Shown here: piece by piece, positions 18,281 to 25,675 of the stretch
How positions within the stretch are numbered: the stretch's first letter is position 1
Layout: each line of letters begins with the position of its first letter
Assembly: GCA_963805525.1 (NCBI GenBank)
Contig: CAWDUT010000004.1
Span: 496,001-560,000, forward strand
Length of the DNA: 64,000 bases
Source: DASQFQ01 sp963805525
Lineage (GTDB): Bacteria; Actinomycetota; Thermoleophilia; Solirubrobacterales; Solirubrobacteraceae
Reading direction: 5' to 3'
Position numbers and translations under genes: made by a program
Notes under the pieces: model-generated
Database searches by the model: none
Seen by the model: the letters and a program-made list of their open reading frames with translations, nothing else
Told to the model about the DNA's origin: nothing

Positions 18281-19287
18281 TCCACCGCGCCGAGGATCAT
18301 CTCGGTGAGGATGGCCGGGTCGCGCCGGGCGATGTGCCGCTCGCCGCGCTGCTTCACCAGCTCGATGGCACGCTCGTCGGTCAGCGGCCGCAGCCGGCCC
18401 TCGCGGATCAGGTGCTCGTCGACGCCGCCGAGGCGACCGCCGAACGTGGTGTAGACCGGCGTCCCGAGCGCCACCGCCTCGCGGTTCATGGTCCCGCCGG
18501 CCGAGACCGCGAGGTCGGCGAGCGCGATCAGGCTCTGGGCGTCGACCGCGTCGGCGGGGACGATCACCGACGGCAGCCCCGCCGACAGCAGGTGCTCGCG
18601 CTGGGCGAGCGTGCGCGGGATCACGACCGCGGAGACGTCCTCGCTGCGGCCCAGCCGCTCGAGCACGCGCGGGAAGAGCTGGTTGGACTTGCGGTGGTAG
18701 AGCGAGACCTCCGGCGGCGGGCGCACGATCACCACGACCTTCTCGCGATCGACGCCGAGGCGGTCGAACTCGCTCGGGTCGGGCGTGAAGTCCGACAGGT
18801 AGTACTCCTCCTTCAGCCCCGCGTACTGGACGAGCTTGTCGGGGCCGACGCCGTAGCGCTCGAGCCGCTCCGGCGGGATCGAGTCCGGCGTCATCACGCG
18901 GCGCGCGAGCCGGCAGCCGATGTTGTGCTGCTGGACCGCGAACTCGTAGTCGAACGTGTTGACGGCGGGGATCCGGAGCGAGGCAGCCGCGAGCGCGAGG
19001 TCGTTGGAGCCGTGCGCGGCCGCGAGGTCGAAGCGCCGGCCGGAGGCGAAGTGCCGCATCGCGCGCGTGCGGCCCGCGAGCGCGCGCACCTTGCCGAGCC
19101 GCGACGCGCCGCCGTGGCCGGGGCCGACCACCGTGTGGTCCATCCCCATCCGCCGCAGCAGCGCGATGTTCTGCGCATAGTCGCGCGCCGTCACCTCCAC
19201 CTCGTGCCCCGCTTCGCGGAGGAGGCGGATGATCGGGCGGAAGACGACCGGGTGCGCGGGCGCCGTCATGTCGATCCAGATCCGCAG
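18277..19287 (-). CDS. DUF354-family predicted glycosyltransferase (GT-B fold)
   Basis: This is a DUF354 protein, distantly related to UDP-GlcNAc 2-epimerase and GT-B glycosyltransferases. It shows the family start RIWIDMTAPAHPVVFRPIIRLL, the TARDY segment, AAAHGSNDLALAAA, and in the C-terminal half AVSAGGTMNREAVALGTPVYT, which resembles the nucleotide-sugar site of GT-B enzymes. The ATG at 19269 would remove the first beta strand (IWID) conserved in the family. Between the obgE stop (an in-frame TAG) and that ATG the only plausible start is CTG at 19287-19285, giving 336 residues. It lies 21 bases after obgE and overlaps the sugar transferase by 4 bp. Confidence 0.85.
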   Translation of the reverse strand: MRIWIDMTAPAHPVVFRPIIRLLREAGHEVEVTARDYAQNIALLRRMGMDHTVVGPGHGGASRLGKVRALAGRTRAMRHFASGRRFDLAAAHGSNDLALAAASLRIPAVNTFDYEFAVQQHNIGCRLARRVMTPDSIPPERLERYGVGPDKLVQYAGLKEEYYLSDFTPDPSEFDRLGVDREKVVVIVRPPPEVSLYHRKSNQLFPRVLERLGRSEDVSAVVIPRTLAQREHLLSAGLPSVIVPADAVDAQSLIALADLAVSAGGTMNREAVALGTPVYTTFGGRLGGVDEHLIREGRLRPLTDERAIELVKQRGERHIARRDPAILTEMILGAVE

Positions 19288-19308
19288 GGGAGCGGAGCCT
19301 AGCGGCCG

Positions 19309-20598
19309 CTACAGCGGCGCGCCCGGGTCCAGCTCGAACACCACGCCGGCGATCTCCACGTCGTCGCCGGGGGTGAAGCCAGCGCTCTCCAGCGCCGTGA
19401 TCACGCCGAGGCGGTGGAGGCGGCGCTCGACGTGTTGCAGCGCCTCCTCGTTCTCGAGGTCGTGGCGGGCGATCAGGCGGTCGACGACCTCGCCGGTGAC
19501 GCGGAACTCGCCGGGCCCGAGGCGCTCGACCTCGAACTCGCGCGCCGCCGCGGGGCGGTAGACGCGGTACTCGGCCAGCTCGCCGGCGGCGTCGAGCGGC
19601 ACCGGCTCGGCGACCGGCACGCGCCGCAGCAGCTCGATCGCGAGCTCGTCGAGGCCTTCGCGGGTGGCGGAGGACGTGACGAGCACGGGCACGTCCTCCA
19701 AGCGCCCGCGCCACGCCTCGGCGGCGGCCTCGGCCTCCTCCGGGGTCACGAGGTCGGCCTTCGAGAGCGCGAGGACGCGCGGGAGGGCGGCGAGGCGCGG
19801 ATCGTGCTCGGCGAGCTCGTGCTCGATCACCGCGTGGTTCTCCAGCGGGTCGGAGCCGTCCAGCGGCGCGAGGTCGAGCACGTGGACCAGGAGCCGCGTG
19901 CGCTCGACGTGGGCGAGGAAGTCGTGGCCGAGGCCGGCGCCGTCGCTCGCGCCCTCGATCAGCCCGGGGATGTCGGCGATCACGAGCTGGCGGTCGGCGG
20001 CCTCGAGCGTGCCGAGGTTCGGCTCCAGCGTGGTGAACGGGTAGCCGGCGATCTTCGGCTGCGCGCGCGTGAGCCGCGAGATGAGCGACGACTTGCCGGC
20101 GTTCGGGAGCCCCACCAGCCCGACGTCGGCGAGCAGCTTGAGGTGCAGCTCGACGATGCCCTCCTCCCCGTCGAGTCCCTTCTCGGCCATCCGCGGCGCC
20201 TGCCGCGTCGCGCTCGTGAACTGCCGGTTCCCGCGCCCGCCGGAGCCGCCGCGGGCCAGCGTGATCTCCTGCCCGGGCGCGACGAGGTCGTAGCGGGTGC
20301 CGTCCCAGCGCTCGACCTGCGTGCCGGGCGGCACGCCGATCACAAGCGGGTCACCGTCGGCCCCGTGGCGCTGCGCGCCCTCGCCGTGCCCGCCACGCTG
20401 CGCGCGGAAGTGCGCGCGGCGCCGGAACGCCTGCAGATCGCGCAGCGAGTCGTCGACGCGCACGAGCACGTCGCCGCCGCGGCCGCCGTCGCCGCCGTCC
20501 GGCCCGCCCTTGGGCACGTGCGCCTCGCGGCGGAACGACACGACGCCGTCGCCGCCACGGCCGGCGCGTACCTCGATCTTGGCGCGGTCATGGAGCAC
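19309..20598 (-). CDS. obgE: Obg-type GTPase (ObgE/CgtA)
   Basis: The 429-residue protein has all three Obg modules: the glycine-rich N-terminal fold (KGGPDGGDGGRGGDV, LARGGSGGRGNRQF, about 1-158), the GTPase domain (GLPNAGKSSLISRL, DIPGLIEGAS, LSKAD), and a C-terminal OCT domain (VERRLHRLGVITALESAGFTPGDDVEIAG). It acts in large-subunit assembly and stress control. The start is GTG at 20598-20596. Only 20 bases separate it from the divergent SDR gene. rpmA, its usual upstream partner, is 2.4 kb away behind inserted genes. Downstream it runs into the DUF354-sugar transferase-asnB trio. Confidence 0.97.
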   Translation of the reverse strand: MLHDRAKIEVRAGRGGDGVVSFRREAHVPKGGPDGGDGGRGGDVLVRVDDSLRDLQAFRRRAHFRAQRGGHGEGAQRHGADGDPLVIGVPPGTQVERWDGTRYDLVAPGQEITLARGGSGGRGNRQFTSATRQAPRMAEKGLDGEEGIVELHLKLLADVGLVGLPNAGKSSLISRLTRAQPKIAGYPFTTLEPNLGTLEAADRQLVIADIPGLIEGASDGAGLGHDFLAHVERTRLLVHVLDLAPLDGSDPLENHAVIEHELAEHDPRLAALPRVLALSKADLVTPEEAEAAAEAWRGRLEDVPVLVTSSATREGLDELAIELLRRVPVAEPVPLDAAGELAEYRVYRPAAAREFEVERLGPGEFRVTGEVVDRLIARHDLENEEALQHVERRLHRLGVITALESAGFTPGDDVEIAGVVFELDPGAPL

Positions 20599-20618
20599 GG
20601 CCGGGTAACGGTAGCCGT

Positions 20619-21305
20619 ATGCCCGAGAACTCAGATCCCGTCTTCCTCATCACCGGCGCCTCCACCGGCATCGGCGCCGCCACCGCCCGCGCCGCCACCG
20701 AGGCCGGCTACCGCGTCGTGCTCGCCGCACGCTCCACCGACAAGATCGAGGCCCTGGCCGAGGAGCTCGACGGCCTCGCGGTCACCTGCGACGTCACCGA
20801 GTGGGAGCAGCAGGAGCGCCTCGTCACGGCCGCGCTCGACGCCTACGGCCGCATCGACGTCGCCTTCGCCAACGCCGGCTTCGGCGGCCCGCGCGGCTTT
20901 CAGAAGGGCGATCCCGAGGAGTGGAAGGCGATGGTGCTGACCAACGTCTACGGCGCCGCGCTGACGATCCGCGCGACGATGGCCGCGCTGAAGGAGACCA
21001 AGGGCCACCTGCTCCTCACCGGCTCGGTGGCCGGCCGCCGCGCGCTCCCGGGCTCGCTCTACTCCGCGACCAAGTGGGCGGTGACCGGCATGGGCGAGTC
21101 CGCCCGCCAGGACTTCAACGACACCGGCGTGCGCGTCACGGTGATCGAGCCGGGCATGGTCGACACGCCGTTCTTCGACACCCCGCCGGAGATCGAGGCG
21201 CTCCATCCCGAGGACATCGCGCGCGCGGTCATGTTCGCCGTGCAGCAGCCGCCGCACATGGACGTCAACGAGATCCTCATCCGGCCGACCGCCCAACCCG
21301 GCTAA
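20619..21305 (+). CDS. Short-chain dehydrogenase/reductase (classical SDR)
   Basis: The 228-residue classical SDR has the cofactor loop TGASTGIGAA (about residues 12-21), NAGFG in place of NNAG, and catalytic Ser (LTGSVAG), Tyr and Lys (YSATK) in the standard spacing, then EPGMVDTPFF. The cofactor and substrate are not certain; an Arg after the second beta strand (AARST) favours NADP(H). It sits divergent from obgE and convergent with the zinc dehydrogenase, overlapping that gene's stop by 4 bp. It is one of the genes that split rpmA from obgE. Confidence 0.88.
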   Translation: MPENSDPVFLITGASTGIGAATARAATEAGYRVVLAARSTDKIEALAEELDGLAVTCDVTEWEQQERLVTAALDAYGRIDVAFANAGFGGPRGFQKGDPEEWKAMVLTNVYGAALTIRATMAALKETKGHLLLTGSVAGRRALPGSLYSATKWAVTGMGESARQDFNDTGVRVTVIEPGMVDTPFFDTPPEIEALHPEDIARAVMFAVQQPPHMDVNEILIRPTAQPG

Positions 21306-22342
21306 GACAGCGCGACGACCACCTTCACGTCGTCCGGGCGCCGCTCGAACGCCTCCTGCCAGCGGTCGAGCGGCACGCGGCGCGTGATCAGCGCGCGCAG
21401 CCAGTCGCGATCGGCGTCGCCGAGCGCCGCGGCGGCCGCCTCGTAGTGGCGGCGGTTGGCGTTGACGGTGCCGAACACGACGTCGTTCTCGAGCACGACG
21501 TCGCGGTTGAAGCCGCCGATGTCGAAGTCGAGCGGCCGCGCGCCGGAGGAGACGCCGGTGAGGCACACGATCCCGTTGCGCGTGGTGCCGCGCAGCGCCT
21601 GGGCGACGACGGCCGGCGCGCCGGTGGCCTCGACGACGATGTCGACCTTGCCCGCCGCCGAGGCGTCGTGCGCGTGGTAGGTCCCGCCGAGCCGCGCCAC
21701 CAGCTCCGGCTTCGGCCCGTCGGTGACCTGGTCGAGCACGTGCACCTCGTAGCCGCGCTGGGCGGCCAGCAGCGCCGCCAGCAGGCCGATCGGCCCGGCG
21801 CCGGTCACGAGCACGCGGTGCGGCGCGAACGTGGCCCGCGCCCCGATCCGCTCGATCTGCTCCCACGCCTTCGCGACCACGCTGGTCGGCTCGAGCAGCA
21901 CGCCGACGTCCTGGAGTTCCGGATCCAGCTTGATCGCGAACTCCGGCTCGACGCGCCAGCGCTCCGAGCCGTAGCCGTGCAGTTGCTTGATCCCGCGCTC
22001 GGTGTACTCGCCGTTCGCGCAGAAGTCCCACTCGCCCGCCGCGCACGGGCCGCACGGCACCGCGTCCGGCCGCCGCACGATGCCGACCACGAGGTCGCCG
22101 GCCGCGAACCCCGAGCCCTCCGGTGCCTCCCGCACCCGCCCCAGCGACTCGTGCCCCAGCACCAGCCGCTCCGCGCCCGGCGGCGCCCATCCGTACTCGC
22201 CGCGCACCATCTCCCCGTCCGTGGCGCAGATCCCGAGCGCCAGCCCGTCGACGAGCAGCGCGCCCGCGGCCTCATCGGGCTCGGGCACGTCCACGAGCGC
22301 CGCGGAGCCGGCCCGCCCGGGGATGACCGTGATGGCCTGCAT
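21302..22342 (-). CDS. Zinc-dependent medium-chain dehydrogenase, glucose 1-dehydrogenase-like
   Basis: The 346-residue protein is a medium-chain dehydrogenase with the catalytic-zinc Cys in LGICATDGEMVRGEYG, the HE pair in LVLGHESLGRV, and a structural-zinc-like Cys cluster (PCGPCAAGEWDFCANGEYTERGI). A Rossmann motif GAGPIGLLAALLA follows. The segment with CANGEYTERGIKQLHGYGSERW resembles archaeal-type glucose/galactose dehydrogenases, which oxidise the sugar to the lactone, so a sugar substrate is likely but unproven. ATG 22342 overlaps by one base the stop of a 40-residue MgtC-like remnant, so its translation may be coupled to that fragment. Confidence 0.85.
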   Translation of the reverse strand: MQAITVIPGRAGSAALVDVPEPDEAAGALLVDGLALGICATDGEMVRGEYGWAPPGAERLVLGHESLGRVREAPEGSGFAAGDLVVGIVRRPDAVPCGPCAAGEWDFCANGEYTERGIKQLHGYGSERWRVEPEFAIKLDPELQDVGVLLEPTSVVAKAWEQIERIGARATFAPHRVLVTGAGPIGLLAALLAAQRGYEVHVLDQVTDGPKPELVARLGGTYHAHDASAAGKVDIVVEATGAPAVVAQALRGTTRNGIVCLTGVSSGARPLDFDIGGFNRDVVLENDVVFGTVNANRRHYEAAAAALGDADRDWLRALITRRVPLDRWQEAFERRPDDVKVVVALS

Positions 22343-22464
22343 CAATCCCGGTCGGTCAGCGTGTACGTACGCAGACCAGCGCCCTTCTGCCGGTACTCGC
22401 GCTCGCGGCCGATGACCGTCGCGAGCCCCAGGCGCCACAACAGCTCCCACTCGGTCGTGTGCAT
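22342..22464 (-). pseudogene. Truncated MgtC/SapB-family N-terminal fragment
   Basis: A 40-codon reading frame (MHTTEWELLWRLGLATVIGREREY, then RQKGAGLRTYTLTD and stop) matches the first membrane helix and the ERE/AGLRT signature of MgtC/SapB membrane proteins, which are normally 140-230 residues long. Nothing of the remaining helices follows; the frame ends at TGA, whose A is the first base of the dehydrogenase ATG. It is therefore either the remnant of a deleted mgtC or a short leader that now delivers ribosomes to the dehydrogenase start. The glutamates and Arg of the signature are kept. Confidence 0.6.
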
Positions 22465-22564
22465 CCGTTGAGGGTAGGTAGTCCGGCTCGCGACTTGAGC
22501 CAGCGCGCGAACTCTGGCCGAAAGTCGGTGGCGGGGACCACCGCGGAGGTGGTTGGATCGCTCC

Positions 22565-22987
22565 ATGGCGGATCGCGGGCAGCGCTCCCTCGTCGTGGCG
22601 GCGGTTGCTGTCGCGGCGCTCGCGCTGCCCGCGCCTGCCTCGGCCGGCCTGTCGCCGTGGCTCGTGGGGGCGAGCCCGGTGGCGGCGCCGAGCGCGCCCG
22701 TGGTGCCGACCGTCGACATCACCTATCGCCACCGGGTCGTCAGGTCATGCCGCGGCGGCACGACGAGGCTGACGCTCGTCCGCGGCGGGCAGGCGCTGGA
22801 GCGGCGAACGCTGCGGCTCGGCCGCGACTGCCGCGTCAGCACGATGTTCCGCGTCGCGCGCGACGACTCCGCGCAACTGCGCGTGGTGCAGCACTACCGC
22901 GGCCGCACCACCAGCGCGCGGCTGCTCGCGCCCCGGCTGGGCAGCCGCGGGCTCGACGAGCGCCTGCAGGCGCCGGCTGCGCTCTAG
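22565..22987 (+). CDS. Small exported protein of unknown function
   Basis: The 140-residue product has a clear signal peptide (MADRGQRSLVVAAVAVAALALPAPASA, cleavage near residue 27). The mature part is arginine-rich with two cysteines (VVRSCRGG and LGRDCRVS) that could form a disulphide, and it probably folds as a small beta domain (RHRVV, TRLTLVRGG, LERRTLRLG, TMFRVARD, AQLRVVQHYRG). I do not recognise a family. GGAGGT lies 14 bases before ATG 22565; an in-frame TTG at 22553 is only 2 bases from it, so the start is uncertain. It ends one base before the rpmA stop. Confidence 0.6.
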   Translation: MADRGQRSLVVAAVAVAALALPAPASAGLSPWLVGASPVAAPSAPVVPTVDITYRHRVVRSCRGGTTRLTLVRGGQALERRTLRLGRDCRVSTMFRVARDDSAQLRVVQHYRGRTTSARLLAPRLGSRGLDERLQAPAAL

Positions 22988-23248
22988 CTACTCGGTCGCT
23001 GCGGGCTCGACCGAGATCACGCGACCCCGGCGGCCTTCGCGGAACTGCACGATCCCCGGACCCTTCGCGAAGATCGTGTCGTCCTTGCCGATGCCGACAC
23101 CGGCGCCCGGCTTGAACTTCGTGCCGCGCTGGCGAACGATGATCTCGCCGCCGTTGACGATCTGGCCGGCGAACACCTTGACCCCCAGGTACTGCGGGTT
23201 GGAGTCGCGGCCGTTGCGGCTGGAGCCGAGCCCCTTCTTATGAGCCAT
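22988..23248 (-). CDS. rpmA: 50S ribosomal protein L27
   Basis: This 86-residue protein begins MAHKKGLGSSRNGRDSNPQYLG and contains GGEIIVRQRGTKFKPG and FREGRRGRVISVEP, all standard for L27, whose N-terminal tail reaches the peptidyl transferase centre. The start overlaps the rplU stop by 11 bp. Unlike the Firmicutes form there is no N-terminal prosequence. obgE, usually next, is displaced downstream by an inserted group of genes. Confidence 0.98.
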   Translation of the reverse strand: MAHKKGLGSSRNGRDSNPQYLGVKVFAGQIVNGGEIIVRQRGTKFKPGAGVGIGKDDTIFAKGPGIVQFREGRRGRVISVEPAATE

Positions 23249-23609
23249 CCTCGGCCTCCTCGGTCTTCTTCGACGACGACGATCCCTTGCCGACCGAGAT
23301 GCTCGTGACCTCGATCCGGGTCAGCTCGGACCGGTGGCCCGTGGTGCGCTTGTAGCCGCGCTTGGGCTTGAACTTGAAGATGCGCAGCTTGGGGCCGCGC
23401 TCATGGCCGACGATCTTGGCCTTGACCTTGATGCGGCCGAGGTCGGAGCTCGCGAACAGCGTGTCGCTGCCGGCCGCGTAGAGCAGCGGCTCGAGGTCGA
23501 TGGACGCACCCTCGTCGGCCTTCAGGCGGTCGACGAGCAGGGTCGTCCCCTCTTCGACGCGGTGCTGCGTTCCGCCGCACTTGACGACGGCGTAAGTGGA
23601 TTCGGGCAT
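23238..23609 (-). CDS. rplU: 50S ribosomal protein L21
   Basis: The 123-residue product shows L21 features: YAVVKCGGTQHRVEEG at the N-terminus, a central GRIKVKAKIVGHERGPKLRIFKFKPKRGYKRTTGHRSELTRIEVTSI block, and an acidic/serine-lysine tail (KGSSSSKKTEEAEDGS) longer than in E. coli. It lies 9 bases after the RNase G/E gene and overlaps rpmA. The order rng-rplU-rpmA is conserved in actinobacteria. Confidence 0.98.
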   Translation of the reverse strand: MPESTYAVVKCGGTQHRVEEGTTLLVDRLKADEGASIDLEPLLYAAGSDTLFASSDLGRIKVKAKIVGHERGPKLRIFKFKPKRGYKRTTGHRSELTRIEVTSISVGKGSSSSKKTEEAEDGS

Positions 23610-23618
23610 AGGTTCAGA

Positions 23619-25655
23619 TCACTCGCTGGCTTCGGCCTTCGCACGCGAACGGCGCCGTCCGCCTCTGCGGCCGCGGCGCCGAGGCTTCGATTCTAGCGTC
23701 TCGTCGTCGCCGTCGGCCTCCGCGTCGGGCGGGTCGCTCTCGGCCGCGGGGGCGGGCTCCTTCGCCTTGGGCGCGGGCTTGGTGGCCGGCTTGGCCGCCG
23801 CGCGCGGCTTGCGCCGGGCGCGCGCCTTGGCCGCCTTGGCCCGCTCCTTGGCGGCTTCGGCGGCCTCCTCGGCCTCGTCGCCGACCAGCACCGCGCGGGC
23901 CAGCGTGCGCCCCGCCTCCTCGATGTGGACGAGCTTCTTCTCGCCCACGTAGGGGATCGCGTTGACGACCTCGATCATGTAGCCGTCGACCTTGGCGACC
24001 GCGTCGTCCTCGTTGTACATGTGCGGCTCGACGATGTGGACGTGCACCTCGTCGCCGGCCTGGAACGGCACGGCCTGCTGCTCGATCTCGTCGCGGTCGC
24101 CCTCCTGGGTGACCGTGAAGTGGATCAGCGGCAGCCCCTCGGAGCCCTCGAAGAAGAACCGGCGGCCGGTCTCCTCCTCGAGCGCGTGCAGGTTGTGGGC
24201 GCCGTCGTGGGTGAACCAGTGGGTGACGCGCGGGTTGAGGCGCACGAGGTAGGCCTCCGGCGCGGCGTCGCCCGCCTTGGCGACCATCGTGCGCAGCTCG
24301 CGCTCGACCTCGATGGCGATCGTCTCCTCCGACTTCACGACGCCCTCGCCGTTACAGACCGGGCACGGCTTGGTCATGATCTCGCGCACGCCGTCGGTGA
24401 CGTTCTGGCGCGTCATCTCGACCAGGCCGAGCGGCGAGATCTCGACCACGAAGGTCTTCGTGCGGTCCTCGTCGAGCGACTTGCGCAGCGTCTTGAGCAC
24501 GGCGTCGCGGTTGCGCGCGCGGGCCATGTCGATGAAGTCGATGACGATGATGCCGCCGATGTCTCGCAGCCGCAGCTGGTTGACGACCTCCTCGGCCGCC
24601 TCGAGGTTCGTCTTCGTGATCACGTCCTCGAGCCGGGCCGACTTGCCGCGGCCGGTGAACGAGCCCGTGTTGATGTCGATCACCGTCAGTGCCTCGGCGT
24701 AGTCGATGATCAGGTAGCCGCCGCTGGGCAGGTCGACGCGCTTGGCGAGCATCCCCTCGATCACCTTGTCGACCCCGAAGGACTCGAACAGGTCCGAGGG
24801 CTCCTCCCACAGCTCAACGCGGTCGACGAGCTCCGGCGCGGTGCGCGTGAAGAACGAGGTCAGCCGCTGGTGCTGCTTGGGGTCGTCCACGATCGCCTTC
24901 TCGAAGTGCTCGGAGAAGATGTCGCGCACGACGCGGATCGAAAGGTCGGCCTCCTGGAAGACCATGTCCGGCGCCACGGTCTGCTCGACGCGCTTCTGCA
25001 GCACGTCGTTGAGCTTGAACAGGTACTGCAGCTCGCGCTCGAAGTCCTCGCGCTTGGCGCCCTGCGCCGCGGTGCGGATGATCGCGCCACCGCCGCCGAG
25101 GTCGAGCTGCTTGGCCTCCTTGCGCAGGCGGTCGCGCTCCTTGTCGTCGAGCCGGCGCGAGACGCCGACGCCCTCGCCGGTGGGCGCGTAGACCATGTAG
25201 CGCCCGGCGATGGTGAGCTCCATCGAGAGCCGCGCGCCCTTGCTCTTGAGCGGGTCCTTGACGACCTGCACGACGATCTCCTGCCCCGGCGAGAGCAGGT
25301 CGGAGATGCGCGGGCCGCTCTTGCCGCGGCCGCGCTTCACCTGCTCGACGCCCGGGAGGACGATCTCGTCGACGTGCAGGAAGCCGTTCTTGTCGAGGCC
25401 GATGTCGACGAACGCCGCCTCGAGGCCGGGCAGGACGTTGTCGACCTTGCCCTTGTAGATGTTGCCGACGATCGAGCGCGAGCCGCGCCGCTCGAAGTAG
25501 ATCTCGGCGGCGCGGTAGCCCGCGGGGACGTCACCCTTCTTCGGGCGCCGGCCCCCCTTCTTGTCTGTGCTTGCGGGCGCCGGGTCGCCGGGCGCCTCCA
25601 ACATGGCGACGCGGGTTTCCCCGCGGTCGACCGTGACCAGTACTTGCTTCTTCAA
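23619..25655 (-). CDS. rng: Ribonuclease E/G family endoribonuclease
   Basis: The 678-residue protein is a single-strand-specific endoribonuclease of the RNase E/G family, acting in rRNA processing and mRNA decay. Order: a short N-terminal strand; an S1 RNA-binding domain with a charged insert (IVGNIYKGKVDNVLPGLEAAFVDIGLDKNGFLH); the DNase-I-like catalytic core with TVIDINTGSFTG and the metal-binding IVIDFIDM; and the zinc-link CPVCNGEG. An arginine/lysine/alanine-rich tail closes the protein, ending RRRGRRGGRRRSRAK. There is no long degradosome scaffold. The start is TTG at 25655-25653 with GAGGAAG about 9 bases upstream. Confidence 0.93.
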   Translation of the reverse strand: MKKQVLVTVDRGETRVAMLEAPGDPAPASTDKKGGRRPKKGDVPAGYRAAEIYFERRGSRSIVGNIYKGKVDNVLPGLEAAFVDIGLDKNGFLHVDEIVLPGVEQVKRGRGKSGPRISDLLSPGQEIVVQVVKDPLKSKGARLSMELTIAGRYMVYAPTGEGVGVSRRLDDKERDRLRKEAKQLDLGGGGAIIRTAAQGAKREDFERELQYLFKLNDVLQKRVEQTVAPDMVFQEADLSIRVVRDIFSEHFEKAIVDDPKQHQRLTSFFTRTAPELVDRVELWEEPSDLFESFGVDKVIEGMLAKRVDLPSGGYLIIDYAEALTVIDINTGSFTGRGKSARLEDVITKTNLEAAEEVVNQLRLRDIGGIIVIDFIDMARARNRDAVLKTLRKSLDEDRTKTFVVEISPLGLVEMTRQNVTDGVREIMTKPCPVCNGEGVVKSEETIAIEVERELRTMVAKAGDAAPEAYLVRLNPRVTHWFTHDGAHNLHALEEETGRRFFFEGSEGLPLIHFTVTQEGDRDEIEQQAVPFQAGDEVHVHIVEPHMYNEDDAVAKVDGYMIEVVNAIPYVGEKKLVHIEEAGRTLARAVLVGDEAEEAAEAAKERAKAAKARARRKPRAAAKPATKPAPKAKEPAPAAESDPPDAEADGDDETLESKPRRRGRRGGRRRSRAKAEASE

Positions 25656-25675
25656 GGTGAATCTTCCTCATTGGG

